From positions 1-49,471 of the forward strand of contig NZ_VIGD01000018.1 of the NCBI RefSeq assembly GCF_006569205.1: a stretch of DNA of 49,471 bases, in the 5' to 3' direction. The DNA is from Ureibacillus terrenus (GTDB taxonomy: Bacteria > Bacillota > Bacilli > Bacillales_A > Planococcaceae). The notes under the pieces were generated by a model. That model was not told the DNA's origin. It searched no databases and saw only the letters and a list, made by a program, of their open reading frames with translations. Each line of letters begins with the position of its first letter. Positions within the stretch are counted from its first letter, which is position 1. Both the position numbers and the translations under genes were made by a program. This document shows, one piece after another, positions 20,335 through 29,379 of the stretch.

Positions 20335-21948
20335 CTACTTTCGATTATTTAACCAAAGCTGATAAGCGGCCATCCGGCGTCCCAAAGGGATGAAGAACCA
20401 TTCTTTTTCCGAAAGCATCCGGGATTTTGCCACAAATGTCAAAAATACAAAAGCTCCTACCGCAATCAAGATCATGCCGAAAACGGCGGCTTCCATTCTG
20501 CTGTTGCCAAAGATTCCCCCAAACACGCCGAAACATTGATCGATTATGATGACTGCGATGGCCATGGCAATGCTTGCACCGCTTAATTTTATGTAAAAAT
20601 CCCAAGGAGCCAATTGGACAAATGTTAATTTTTTTAAATAAACCGCCATTAATATTGCAGCTATAAATAACATCGCCGTACTAGCGACAGCCGATCCTAA
20701 AACATTCCAAACGGGAACAAGGACAACATTCCCGATTGCTTTGAAAATGATGGCACCTGTCAAAATAACAAAGGGCACCTTCAATTTTCCCATTCCTTGC
20801 AAAATGGCCGTAAATGTCAGAATGATCGAGAGCGGAACAATTTGCAAAACAAAGACTGACAATACCTTCTGCAAGGAATTGGTTTCAAACAACATCTCAT
20901 TTACATATGGCATGACAATGACGAGGCCAAGCGAAGAGGCTACGCCAAACAAAAGCGCCGTGCGATAAGTCAATTGAATAAAAGGCTTCGCTCCTCTTCC
21001 GGTTTTCTTTTTGGACTGAATCGCCACAAGAGGAACAACCGCAATCGACAGCGAGGAAGCAATTACAATCCCTAATTGAACGAGGGGTTGTCCACGGTCA
21101 TAAATCCCTTTCATTTCCTTGGCCGATTGGGCATCGATTCCGCTTTCCACCATCAATGAATACACAGTAAAGGAATCAATGAGCTGAAAACACAGAAGCA
21201 ACAAACTGCTCATGCTGATGCTGATGCTTAAAACGGTCACTTCTTTGATGATCGGCCATTTCTTTTCCCGGCCCCTTGCATGTTGAAATAAAGAAAGATT
21301 GAATACTTTTCTAAAGTAATGAACCATTAAAAATACTCCTGCCGCTTCTCCGGCCACGGTTCCTAACACAGCCATATTCCCCGCGGAATAAAGGGAACCC
21401 GAAACAGCCATCACGAAAAAAGCTCCTGCCAAAATAATGGTCACACGGATCAATTGTTCAAATACTTGGGCTTTCGCAACGGGCGCCATCTCCCCCCGGG
21501 ACTGGAATGTTCCTTTCATCAGCGCCAAAAACGGCATAAACAACGTCACAAAAGCGCCTGTTCTTAGGAGTGGGGACAACTCTTCATCCCCCATCCAATC
21601 CGCCAGTAATTCCGCCCCAAAAAATAAGATTGAAAAAAACATCAACGACAAACCTGACAGATATAAAAATACCGTTCTAGCAATGATGCCTTTTTTTCGG
21701 ATGGCATCCCGGCCGAGCTCCGCATCTGCCAGCATTTTTGAAATGGCAACGGCAAATCCGCCCGATGTCCATGCAACAAAAAATGATATAAACGGATAAA
21801 CTTGCTGGTAAATGTAAAAGCCGGCATCTCCCACTAAATTTTGAAAAGGGACCCGATAAATTGCACTCAGCACTTTTACAATAAGAGCCGAGACGGTTAA
21901 GAGCAGTGCCCCCTTCATATAGCCTTTCAATCCGATCGAATTTGACAT
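20335..21948 (-). CDS. yabM: Polysaccharide/lipid flippase, SpoVB/MurJ-like (YabM)
   Basis: This is a MOP-superfamily exporter with about 14 membrane spans over 537 residues. Family features include GALLLTVSALIVKVLSAIYR with NLVGDAGFYIYQQVYPFISFF near the N terminus. Relatives export lipid-linked wall or polysaccharide precursors; the substrate cannot be told from sequence. The position next to spoVT and yabN matches B. subtilis yabM. SpoVB, encoded elsewhere in B. subtilis, is a close relative, so the family call is firm and the paralogue name rests on synteny. Confidence 0.88.
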   Translation of the reverse strand: MSNSIGLKGYMKGALLLTVSALIVKVLSAIYRVPFQNLVGDAGFYIYQQVYPFISFFVAWTSGGFAVAISKMLADAELGRDAIRKKGIIARTVFLYLSGLSLMFFSILFFGAELLADWMGDEELSPLLRTGAFVTLFMPFLALMKGTFQSRGEMAPVAKAQVFEQLIRVTIILAGAFFVMAVSGSLYSAGNMAVLGTVAGEAAGVFLMVHYFRKVFNLSLFQHARGREKKWPIIKEVTVLSISISMSSLLLLCFQLIDSFTVYSLMVESGIDAQSAKEMKGIYDRGQPLVQLGIVIASSLSIAVVPLVAIQSKKKTGRGAKPFIQLTYRTALLFGVASSLGLVIVMPYVNEMLFETNSLQKVLSVFVLQIVPLSIILTFTAILQGMGKLKVPFVILTGAIIFKAIGNVVLVPVWNVLGSAVASTAMLFIAAILMAVYLKKLTFVQLAPWDFYIKLSGASIAMAIAVIIIDQCFGVFGGIFGNSRMEAAVFGMILIAVGAFVFLTFVAKSRMLSEKEWFFIPLGRRMAAYQLWLNNRK

Positions 21949-21981
21949 ATTTGTTTTCTCTTTCCTTTCTTCACATAAGAA

Positions 21982-22010
21982 AGTATACCAAAGACTCTTT
22001 CAAATAATAA
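21982..22010 (-). promoter_or_regulatory. yabM promoter (extended -10)
   Basis: On the minus strand TGG-TATACT (-10 at 21982-21987 with an extended TG) is preceded by TTATTA (22005-22010) at 17 bp. It lies about 35 bp upstream of the yabM start. Confidence 0.45.
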
Positions 22011-22091
22011 AACAACTTTCCTATTTCCCGATAACAAAAAAATAATCCATCTGTTATTCTTCCAATATTTTCTTATTTTTTCAATAACACT

Positions 22092-22135
22092 AAAAAAAAA
22101 CATCATTTTCCCCTTAAGAGAAAATGATGTTTTTT
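22092..22135 (-). terminator. spoVT terminator (bidirectional)
   Basis: AACATCATTTTC / GAAAATGATGTT forms a 12-bp stem with an 8- to 10-nt loop, followed by TTTTTTT on the minus strand; the plus strand also ends in TTTTTT. It lies about 26 bp past the spoVT stop. Confidence 0.9.
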
Positions 22136-22160
22136 CATAATGTTTGTTTCCAAATTCTTT

Positions 22161-22697
22161 CTAATTCTCCATTTGCTTTGCCAAGAAATGAGCCGCCGTT
22201 TCCGCTGCTTTTTGCTCCACTTCGCTTAAATAATGGACTTTTGAAAGAAGATACACTGCCCCAATTGTGTCGCCGTTTACCACAATCGGTGCCACGCAAT
22301 AGGATTTTACTTGTTCGAATTGGCCTGGCACCAACTCAATTGTTGTTTCCTGTTTTTCCAATACAATATTCCGTTGTTTCATAAATTCCTCCGCAAAAGG
22401 TGAAAGACGGCGATTTGTGTAATCTTTTTTCGACAATCCTGCCACTGCAATCATTTCATCACGATCGCTGATTAAAGCAGGAGTGCCTATTGTTTCATAC
22501 AAAGATTCTACATATTCTTTTGCAAACTCGCCTAAATCATTAATAGGTGAATATTTTTTTAGAATAACTTCCCCTTCCCGGTCAGTATAAATTTCCAAAG
22601 GATCTCCTTCTCGTATCCGCATGGTTCTGCGGATTTCTTTCGGGATTACAACACGACCTAAATCATCAATTCGACGAACTATTCCTGTTGCTTTCAT
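22161..22697 (-). CDS. spoVT: Stage V sporulation protein T, transcriptional regulator
   Basis: In the forespore SpoVT modulates sigma-G-dependent genes. The 178 residues comprise an AbrB-type swapped-hairpin DNA-binding domain (1-50, MKATGIVRRIDDLGRVVIPK) and a C-terminal GAF-like domain (about 55-178, IGTPALISDRDEMIAVAGL and VNGDTIGAVYLLS). The N terminus is strikingly like that of the AbrB encoded at 40765, but only SpoVT has the GAF-like half. A near-perfect sigma-G promoter lies upstream. Confidence 0.96.
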   Translation of the reverse strand: MKATGIVRRIDDLGRVVIPKEIRRTMRIREGDPLEIYTDREGEVILKKYSPINDLGEFAKEYVESLYETIGTPALISDRDEMIAVAGLSKKDYTNRRLSPFAEEFMKQRNIVLEKQETTIELVPGQFEQVKSYCVAPIVVNGDTIGAVYLLSKVHYLSEVEQKAAETAAHFLAKQMEN

Positions 22698-22735
22698 CTA
22701 CGCTGCCTCGCTTTCTGAAGTCTTAATTTCACAAA

Positions 22736-22766
22736 TAGTATGCTTAATCTTTAGGCAAAGTATGCA
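22736..22766 (-). promoter_or_regulatory. spoVT promoter (sigma-G type)
   Basis: On the minus strand TGCATA (22761-22766) and CATACTA (22736-22742) are separated by 18 bp. Both elements match the sigma-G consensus (TGNATA, CATACTA). It lies about 40 bp before the spoVT ATG, consistent with known sigma-G control of spoVT. Confidence 0.8.
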
Positions 22767-22889
22767 AAAAATACATGCGGAGGATTTTGTGTAAAATGTT
22801 TTTATTGCATCGAAAAATTGTAAAATTAATATGCCCCAAAAATTTTAAAAATATAACAATTTAATGAAAAACAAGCAAAATATTGGGGT

Positions 22890-22921
22890 AAACAAAATGA
22901 CCCAAATGAGTATTTGGGTCA
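22890..22921 (-). terminator. mfd terminator
   Basis: GACCCAAAT / ATTTGGGTC forms a 9-bp stem with a 4-nt loop, followed by ATTTTGTTT on the minus strand. It lies 12 bp past the mfd stop. Confidence 0.7.
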
Positions 22922-22932
22922 TGTTTACAGTC

Positions 22933-25900
22933 TTATTTTGCTTCCTGTTCCACTACATTATTCTTCCTTGCTTTATAAATAATTTCAGCCACTTGCTCCA
23001 GCACATCCAACGGTTCGTTGTTTCCGCATTTTTTCCCGTCGATGGTGATCGTCAAAATCGGTCCGTCCATGCTAAAACCAACCGCTTTTTCAAACTTCAT
23101 CGTTTCCGAAACAACGACTGAACCATCGAGATTTCTTGTGCCTTCTTCAGAAAACACAATTGAAATGATTTTCTGCTTTTCTTTTATCGAAACAATGCCG
23201 GATTTGCCTGCCCATGCTTTTATCCGCGCTATGCGCAAAAGTCTTTCCGTTTCGGGAGGCATGTCGCCAAACCGATCGTGCAGTTCTTCGACAATTTCAT
23301 GATAATCTTCCGGGTTTTCCATCGCTTTAATCCGCTTATACATTTGAATTTTTTGATATCCGTCAGGAATATATTTATCAGGGATATATGCATCTACATG
23401 CAAAATAATCTCCACTTCTTCCTTCTCTTCGCGTTTTTCGCCTTTTTGTTCGGCAATAGCCTCTTCCAGCAACTGGGTATACAAATCAAATCCCACCGTA
23501 TCGATAAATCCGTGCTGCTGGGCCCCGAGCAAGTTTCCGGCACCGCGAATGGAAAGGTCGCGCATGGCAATTTTAAAACCTGATCCCAGCTCCGTAAATT
23601 CTTTAATCGCCTGAAGACGCTGCTCCGCCACTTCCGTTAATACTTTATCCCGCTGATACATGAAATACGCGTACGCCACCCGGTTCGATCTTCCTACGCG
23701 GCCGCGCAATTGATAAAGCTGGGAGAGCCCCATTTTATCTGCATCCTGGACAATCAGCGTATTGACATTCGGCATATCGACGCCGGTTTCAATAATTGTC
23801 GTTGTCACAAGCACATCAAATTCACCGTTTAAAAAGTTCAAAATCACGGATTCCAATTGGGATTCAGACATCTTTCCATGGGCATATCCGACGCGGGCCT
23901 CCGGTACGAGTGTCTGAATTTCTTCCACTTTTTTCGTCATATCTTCCACGCGGTTATATAAATAAAATGTTTGGCCTCCGCGGGCAATTTCTCTTTCGAT
24001 GGCTTCCCGCACCAACGCCGGGCTGTACTCCATCACATACGTTTGGACAGGAAACCGGTTTTGCGGAGGTGTTTCAATAACCGAAAGGTCCCGAACGCCG
24101 ATCATGGACATATGGAGGGTTCTTGGAATCGGTGTGGCCGTCAACGTCAATACATCTACGTTCGTTTTTAATTGTTTGATTTTTTCTTTATGGGCAACAC
24201 CAAATCGTTGTTCCTCATCGACAATCAATAATCCCAAATCTTTGAAAGCAACATCTTTCGAAAGAAGCCGATGGGTCCCGATGACGATATCCACCGTTCC
24301 ATCTTTTAATCCCTTTATTGTTTCCGCCTGCTCTTTTCTCGTGCGGAAGCGGCTGAGCAATCCGACATTAATCGCATACCCTTCGAATCTCGCGCAAATG
24401 GTTTCGTAATGCTGCTGTGCTAAAATGGTCGTCGGGACAAGGAACGCTACTTGTTTTCCATCCATAATCGCTTTAAAGGCCGCGCGGATGGCCACTTCCG
24501 TTTTCCCATATCCTACATCTCCGCAAATAAGCCGGTCCATTGGTCGTTCCCTTTCCATATCCCGCTTTACTTCCATGATGGTCCGAAGCTGGTCTTCCGT
24601 TTCTTCATAAGGGAATGCACTTTCAAATTCCCGTTGTTCATCCGTATCCGGAGAAAATGCATATCCCTTTTCCGCTTCCCGTTTTGCATAGAGTTTAATC
24701 AGTTCTTCGGCAATATCCTTCACAGCGGAGGAAACTTTCGCCTTCGCTTTTTTCCATTCCGTACCGCCCAGCTTATGGAGCTTTGGTTCTTTCCCTTCCG
24801 AAGAAACATATTTTTGGACTAAATCGATTTGATCGACGGGCACAAATAATTTATCATCGCCCCGGTAACGAATATGGAGGTAATCTTTATGGGTTCCGTT
24901 TACTTCAAGGGTTTGGATGCCGAGATATTTCCCAATTCCATGATGAACATGGACCACATAGTCTCCCGGTTTGATTTCTGTATAGCTTTTGATTCGTTCC
25001 GCATTGGTCATTTTTTGAGGACGGGTTTTTCTGCGTTTCGTTTGCTGCTTGAATAATTCATCATCTGTTACAATGACAATGCGTTGCAATCCCAATTCAA
25101 ATCCGGAAGTCAGTTGGCCTTCCACCAGGAAAATACCTTCTCCGGAAGGCGGTCCTATAATGGCATCAATCTCGTAATCTTCCAACATATTTTTTATTTT
25201 CTCTAAACGTTCTTTCTCTGCCACGATAATCACGGTGAATTTTTCTTGTTTCCAACGCTCAACCTCATTTTTCAGAAAAGACATTTGCCCGTGAAACTGT
25301 TGCATCGGCTTGCAAGAAAAACTCATGGTCTGGTCAAAACGGATGCCGGTAAAACTGCGGGTAAACAACATAAAGTGGACTTTCGGCAAATCTAGTTTTG
25401 AAAATATTTTTTTGAAAGAGTAAGAAGGTTGAACATCATGGACCATTTTCCCTTCCTCAATCAATGAAATGAACCACTCTTCCTCTTCCCTCTCCCAGGC
25501 TTCGCATACCTCTTGAATTCTTCCCAGCTCATCAAATAAAACGATGCCGTCTTTTGAAAAATAATCTCCTAAAAATGCCGGATGGTCATATAATAAAGAA
25601 CCGTACTTGGTTACATGGTCGGGCAAATTTCCTTGTTTGAGCATTTCTATATCATACTGGATGTTTTCATATAACGCCTCTTTTACTTCCTGTTTTTTTA
25701 CCTTTTGTATGCTTTTTGCCAGCGCCTTTTCAAGACGTTCAGCCAATTCACTGCGCTGATCCATTGTAAGCAGCAATTCAATGGCCGGAAGAATACGGCA
25801 TGACTCCAATTTTCTAATGGAGCGTTGATCATCGGCAGAAAATTCGCGAATGGAATCGATTTCCGTATCAAAAAGCTCAATACGAAATGGTGACTCTGCA

Positions 25901-26463
25901 TATGGTGGGTAGATATCCAGTATTCCTCCACGCAATGCAAACTCACCTGGGGTTGTTACCATCTGACTTCTTGTATAACCCATTTCAACTAATTTCGAAA
26001 GCCATTGGTCTATATTAATTTCTTGTCCGACATGTGCTTCTAAAACATTTTGTTTCCATTGCCCTACAGGTGTCATCAATTTTCTCATACCTGCAACAGG
26101 GATGACATAGATTCCGACTTCTTCCCTTGCCATGTGATCAAGTGCGGAAATTCGTCCCGCCCTAAGTTCCGGCGATGTAATGGTCATATCCGCCGCAATA
26201 AATTCATCGGCTGGATAATAATGGATGTTTTCTTCCCCTGCAAGAGATGTTAAATCATCTACCAACTTTTGCGCTTGCAACAGGCTGGGGGAAATGATAT
26301 ATAATGGCCGTTTTAACTCTCTGAAAAGTGCATCAATTATAACGGCACGGGCACTGGCGTTCAATCCTGTAATTAATTGCGACTGTACCGCATGGTCTTT
26401 CAAATTGTGAATCAGCTTATTTATATGTTTATCTTGAGAGATTAATTGCGAAATTACCCGCAT
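22933..26463 (-). CDS. mfd: Transcription-repair coupling factor Mfd
   Basis: This ATP-driven translocase removes RNA polymerase stalled at DNA lesions and recruits UvrA. The ATG at 26463 (AAGGAGG 7 nt upstream) gives 1176 residues, close to B. subtilis Mfd (1177); an open frame extends to 26535 without support. The order is UvrB-like N region, RNA-polymerase-interaction domain (DYVVHVHHGIGKYLGI), superfamily 2 helicase motor with Walker A GDVGYGKTEVA and box DEEQRFGV, LTATPIPRTLHMS, QLRGRVGRS, and the C-terminal TRCF domain. It follows fin as in B. subtilis. Confidence 0.98.
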   Translation of the reverse strand: MRVISQLISQDKHINKLIHNLKDHAVQSQLITGLNASARAVIIDALFRELKRPLYIISPSLLQAQKLVDDLTSLAGEENIHYYPADEFIAADMTITSPELRAGRISALDHMAREEVGIYVIPVAGMRKLMTPVGQWKQNVLEAHVGQEINIDQWLSKLVEMGYTRSQMVTTPGEFALRGGILDIYPPYAESPFRIELFDTEIDSIREFSADDQRSIRKLESCRILPAIELLLTMDQRSELAERLEKALAKSIQKVKKQEVKEALYENIQYDIEMLKQGNLPDHVTKYGSLLYDHPAFLGDYFSKDGIVLFDELGRIQEVCEAWEREEEEWFISLIEEGKMVHDVQPSYSFKKIFSKLDLPKVHFMLFTRSFTGIRFDQTMSFSCKPMQQFHGQMSFLKNEVERWKQEKFTVIIVAEKERLEKIKNMLEDYEIDAIIGPPSGEGIFLVEGQLTSGFELGLQRIVIVTDDELFKQQTKRRKTRPQKMTNAERIKSYTEIKPGDYVVHVHHGIGKYLGIQTLEVNGTHKDYLHIRYRGDDKLFVPVDQIDLVQKYVSSEGKEPKLHKLGGTEWKKAKAKVSSAVKDIAEELIKLYAKREAEKGYAFSPDTDEQREFESAFPYEETEDQLRTIMEVKRDMERERPMDRLICGDVGYGKTEVAIRAAFKAIMDGKQVAFLVPTTILAQQHYETICARFEGYAINVGLLSRFRTRKEQAETIKGLKDGTVDIVIGTHRLLSKDVAFKDLGLLIVDEEQRFGVAHKEKIKQLKTNVDVLTLTATPIPRTLHMSMIGVRDLSVIETPPQNRFPVQTYVMEYSPALVREAIEREIARGGQTFYLYNRVEDMTKKVEEIQTLVPEARVGYAHGKMSESQLESVILNFLNGEFDVLVTTTIIETGVDMPNVNTLIVQDADKMGLSQLYQLRGRVGRSNRVAYAYFMYQRDKVLTEVAEQRLQAIKEFTELGSGFKIAMRDLSIRGAGNLLGAQQHGFIDTVGFDLYTQLLEEAIAEQKGEKREEKEEVEIILHVDAYIPDKYIPDGYQKIQMYKRIKAMENPEDYHEIVEELHDRFGDMPPETERLLRIARIKAWAGKSGIVSIKEKQKIISIVFSEEGTRNLDGSVVVSETMKFEKAVGFSMDGPILTITIDGKKCGNNEPLDVLEQVAEIIYKARKNNVVEQEAK

Positions 26464-26591
26464 ACAGGTACCTCCTTCCGATAAGACGAACTTCCTGTAT
26501 ATGTAATCTATGAATCCATTAGACATGCCGTTCACTACTAAAAATGAAAAATATTGGAAAAGCCTTGGACTTTATCGCCCAAAGCGTACTT

Positions 26592-26819
26592 TCATTGAAT
26601 CCATTTATTTAAAGCATAATAATCAGGGAATTGCCGCAACGATTCTTCGCAATGTTCGCAAATGCAATGTATGATTGTTTCTCCCAGTTCGTCCTTTTCA
26701 ATAAATTCTTCAATTTCTCCAACTTCAAACAAATGAATCTTGCGAATCGTTTCTTCTTCGTTAAAAGGCAAAGAACCTAATTCCGTATTGCAATATCTGC
26801 AACGATAACGAACAGCCAT
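26592..26819 (-). CDS. fin: Anti-sigma-F factor Fin (YabK)
   Basis: In the B. subtilis forespore Fin binds core RNA polymerase and helps the switch from sigma-F to sigma-G. The 75-residue protein has two zinc-knuckle pairs, CRYC near residue 7 and CEHC near residue 54, flanking an acidic middle, and ends QFPDYYALNKWIQ as in the family. The AAGGAGG site is about 7 nt upstream. A sigma-F-type promoter lies at 26852-26880. It sits between pth and mfd, the B. subtilis position of yabK. Confidence 0.92.
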   Translation of the reverse strand: MAVRYRCRYCNTELGSLPFNEEETIRKIHLFEVGEIEEFIEKDELGETIIHCICEHCEESLRQFPDYYALNKWIQ

Positions 26820-26851
26820 ACTGGACCTCCTTCAAGCTCGGGTATATTCCA

Positions 26852-26880
26852 AGTATAGACTGTTCAGTGAACAATTATGC
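26852..26880 (-). promoter_or_regulatory. fin promoter (sigma-F type)
   Basis: On the minus strand GCATA (26876-26880) and GTCTATACT (26852-26860) are 15 bp apart, fitting the sigma-F pattern GYATA-N15-GGNNANANT with one mismatch. The spacer holds the palindrome TGTTCAcTGAACA. Sigma-G could also read this element. Confidence 0.65.
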
Positions 26881-26907
26881 ACCTCAATTCATTGATGGAA
26901 AGGGGAA

Positions 26908-27465
26908 TTAATTAAATTCGTTCATGACATCAATAAACTTTTTGGATTGCCACAATTCGCAAGCTTGAACCACTTTTTCAACCGCCTGTTCAATCAACGG
27001 CTCCTCTTCTTTTGAAAATTTGGAAAGAACATAATCAGGAACTTTCATGCCGGCTGGAGGACGGCCAATCCCAACACGAATGCGTTTAAATTCCTGCGTT
27101 CCTAGATGCTGGATGATCGATTTCATCCCATTATGTCCGCCGGCGCTTCCTTTTTGGCGAAGCCGGAGTTTTCCGGTTTCTAAATCCAGATCATCGTAAA
27201 TAACAACTATATCATCAATATCTATATCGAAGTAATCAACGATCGGCCGGACACATTCGCCGGATAAATTCATGAAAGTCAACGGTTTTAACAACATGAC
27301 TTTCCCTTCAGGACGATGGGCAATGGCATACATGCCTTTAAATTTCGTTTCTTTTAGCGGCACATTCCACTTCGCGGCTAAAGCATCCACACACATAAAC
27401 CCGATATTATGCCGTGTCCCTTCATACTGCTTTCCGGGATTTCCCAAACCAACAATCAGTTTCAT
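26908..27465 (-). CDS. pth: Peptidyl-tRNA hydrolase
   Basis: It recycles peptidyl-tRNAs dropped by ribosomes and is essential in most bacteria. The 185 residues show the family signatures [19 protein letters not shown] (catalytic-type His near 20), [40 protein letters not shown] and [11 protein letters not shown]. The gene is downstream of ctc, as in B. subtilis, where ctc and pth are read together. A GAATGGTTTC leader with AAAGGAA precedes the ATG at 27465. Confidence 0.97.
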   Translation of the reverse strand: MKLIVGLGNPGKQYEGTRHNIGFMCVDALAAKWNVPLKETKFKGMYAIAHRPEGKVMLLKPLTFMNLSGECVRPIVDYFDIDIDDIVVIYDDLDLETGKLRLRQKGSAGGHNGMKSIIQHLGTQEFKRIRVGIGRPPAGMKVPDYVLSKFSKEEEPLIEQAVEKVVQACELWQSKKFIDVMNEFN

Positions 27466-27571
27466 GAAACCATTCCTTTTATTATATCTAATCGTTGCTT
27501 ATTTTATCACATAATATCAAAGTGTTCCTACTTAAAAGAAATATCTCGGCCCGCAAATTAAACGCAAGAAA

Positions 27572-27599
27572 GGGTTGTCCAAACATCTTGGACAACCCC
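27572..27599 (-). terminator. Hairpin after ctc
   Basis: GGGGTTGTCCA / TGGACAACCC forms a strong stem. On the minus strand the following bases are TTTCTTGCG, a weak U-tract, so it may be a partial terminator in front of pth. The plus strand has the better T-run (TTTTTTT), but no plus-strand gene ends here. Confidence 0.6.
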
Positions 27600-27605
27600 G
27601 TTTTT

Positions 27606-28229
27606 TTACGCTTGCGATTCAGGAGCTTCTGTAGCTTTGATATCCTGGTTGTCATTGTCACCTTGGCCTGCATCCCGGGCAGTCGCCGGTGAAGTGACTG
27701 TAAAGACGGTTACGTCATCGCCTTCTATAATTTGATAATTCACTCTTTCCCGTATATCGCTTACAAAAAGTGTATCTCCAATACCTAAATTCGAAATATC
27801 AATATCGATTTTTTCCGGAATTTCAGCCGGTTTCACTTTGATTTTCAATGTATCCAAAATTTGCGTCAATACTCCGCCTTCTTTTACGCCGACGGATTCT
27901 CCAACCGCATGGATTGGCACTTCAACTTCCACTTCTTCTTCCATGTTTACAGATAAGAAATCAATGTGCAATACTTTTCCGTTTAATCGGTCTCTTTGCA
28001 CTTCCTGAATAAGTGCCTTTACTTTTTTTCCTTCCACATCTAAATCGAAAACACCCGTTCTTCCTCTTTTTTGGACTTCTTTCGCCACTTCCTTATAATC
28101 GACTGCGATTGGAGTGTTTTCGATATTGTAGCCGTAAATAACGGCAGGTACTTTTCCTCCTTTTCTAAGTTGGGACAACTCTGAACGCACACCAGTTTTA
28201 CGTTTTGTCGCTTGTAATACTGTGCTCAT
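27606..28229 (-). CDS. ctc: Ribosomal protein bL25 / general stress protein Ctc
   Basis: It binds 5S rRNA in the large subunit. The 207 residues have the L25 5S-binding domain (1-95, VLQATKRKTGVRSELSQLRK, VPAVIYGY, VQRDRLNGKVLHIDFL) and the C-terminal TL5/Ctc beta domain (about 96-185), then a Gln/Asp/Asn-rich tail. The ATG at 28229 with GGAGGGG 8 nt upstream is preferred over an upstream in-frame start at 28304. In B. subtilis ctc is sigma-B-dependent. A GGGTAT motif lies upstream, but no convincing GTTT -35 accompanies it; an inverted repeat overlaps a TATAAT there. Confidence 0.95.
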   Translation of the reverse strand: MSTVLQATKRKTGVRSELSQLRKGGKVPAVIYGYNIENTPIAVDYKEVAKEVQKRGRTGVFDLDVEGKKVKALIQEVQRDRLNGKVLHIDFLSVNMEEEVEVEVPIHAVGESVGVKEGGVLTQILDTLKIKVKPAEIPEKIDIDISNLGIGDTLFVSDIRERVNYQIIEGDDVTVFTVTSPATARDAGQGDNDNQDIKATEAPESQA

Positions 28230-28257
28230 AATTTCAACCCCTCCTATAGAAAATTGC

Positions 28258-28285
28258 GGACTATACCCACTTTTAATTATAGTCC
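28258..28285 (-). promoter_or_regulatory. ctc upstream inverted repeat with TATAAT
   Basis: GGACTATA / TATAGTCC is a perfect 8-bp inverted repeat with a 12-bp centre containing GTGGG. The left arm on the minus strand supplies a TATAAT -10 (28276-28281), and the right part includes a sigma-B-like GGGTAT. It may be an operator or, if transcription starts upstream, a leader hairpin. No good -35 was found for the TATAAT. Confidence 0.4.
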
Positions 28286-28354
28286 ACTTTTTGAAAGTTT
28301 CCATTCATTGCACAATTTTTTAGAAAAGCTCTTATACTTCATCATTCTTTCCAA

Positions 28355-28400
28355 AATAAAAAAAATGTAGACAAATTCGTCCCGGAATTTGTCTACATTT
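28355..28400 (-). terminator. prs terminator
   Basis: AATGTAGACAAATTC / GAATTTGTCTACATT forms a perfect 15-bp stem with a 6-nt loop, followed by TTTTTTATTT on the minus strand, a few bases past the prs stop. It ends the glmU-prs unit. Confidence 0.93.
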
Positions 28401-28406
28401 TGGTTT

Positions 28407-29366
28407 TTAATCAAATAAAGTGCTTACGGATTTGTTTTCATAGATGCGGGAAATCGCTTCCGCCATTAATGGAGCTACCGATAATTGAGTAATTTTTGAA
28501 ATCATTTTTTCCTCAGGCAGCTTGATTGTATTTGTAACGACCAATTCTCTAATGACGGAATTTTGAATCCGTTCAATCGCCGGACCTGACAGCACCGGAT
28601 GCGTGCAGCATGCATAGACTTCCTTCGCGCCGTTTTCAATCAATGCGCTTGCACCGATTGTGATGGTGCCTGCTGTGTCAATGATATCATCAATTAAGAT
28701 ACAGATTTTCCCTTCCACATTTCCCACGATATTCATGACTTCCGCAACGTTAGGTCTTGGCCGGCGCTTATCGATAATGGCAATCGGCGCTTTCAAGCGT
28801 TCAGCCATTTTGCGGGCTCTCGTTACTCCACCATGGTCCGGAGAAACGATAACTACCTCATCTTCAGAGAAGTTTTTGGATTTAAAATAATCAGAGAGCA
28901 ACGGAACCGCCATTAAATGGTCAATCAATATATCAAAGAATCCTTGAATTTGTGGAGCATGTAAATCAATTACGATTACCCGTGTCGCACCGGCAGTTTC
29001 CAATAAGTTTGCCACTAATTTGGCAGTAATCGGTTCCCGCGCTTTTGCTTTCCGATCTTGTCGGGCATAACCATAATACGGCATCACAACATTGATTGTG
29101 CGGGCAGATGCCCGTTTTACGGCATCAATCATGATTAACAATTCCATTAAATGTTCATTTACGGGATGGGAAGTTGATTGGACAATGAACACGTCGCAAC
29201 CGCGGATACTTTCTTCAATATTAATTTGAATTTCCCCATCACTGAAGTGTTTAACGGAACATTTCCCCAATTCTACACCCATTAATTCCGCAATTTCTTG
29301 TGCTAATGGATAATTGGAATTCAAAGAAAATATTTTCAACTTTGTGTCAGCATATGAATACGGCAT
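28407..29366 (-). CDS. prs: Ribose-phosphate pyrophosphokinase (PRPP synthetase)
   Basis: It makes PRPP from ribose 5-phosphate and ATP, feeding purine, pyrimidine, His and Trp synthesis and the salvage and PurR steps encoded nearby. The 319 residues show the class I pattern: [48 protein letters not shown], the catalytic flexible loop [17 protein letters not shown] and the PRPP loop [13 protein letters not shown]. It starts 13 bp after glmU, so the two form an operon as in B. subtilis. Confidence 0.97.
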   Translation of the reverse strand: MPYSYADTKLKIFSLNSNYPLAQEIAELMGVELGKCSVKHFSDGEIQINIEESIRGCDVFIVQSTSHPVNEHLMELLIMIDAVKRASARTINVVMPYYGYARQDRKAKAREPITAKLVANLLETAGATRVIVIDLHAPQIQGFFDILIDHLMAVPLLSDYFKSKNFSEDEVVIVSPDHGGVTRARKMAERLKAPIAIIDKRRPRPNVAEVMNIVGNVEGKICILIDDIIDTAGTITIGASALIENGAKEVYACCTHPVLSGPAIERIQNSVIRELVVTNTIKLPEEKMISKITQLSVAPLMAEAISRIYENKSVSTLFD

Positions 29367-29379
29367 GATGGCCTCCTAA

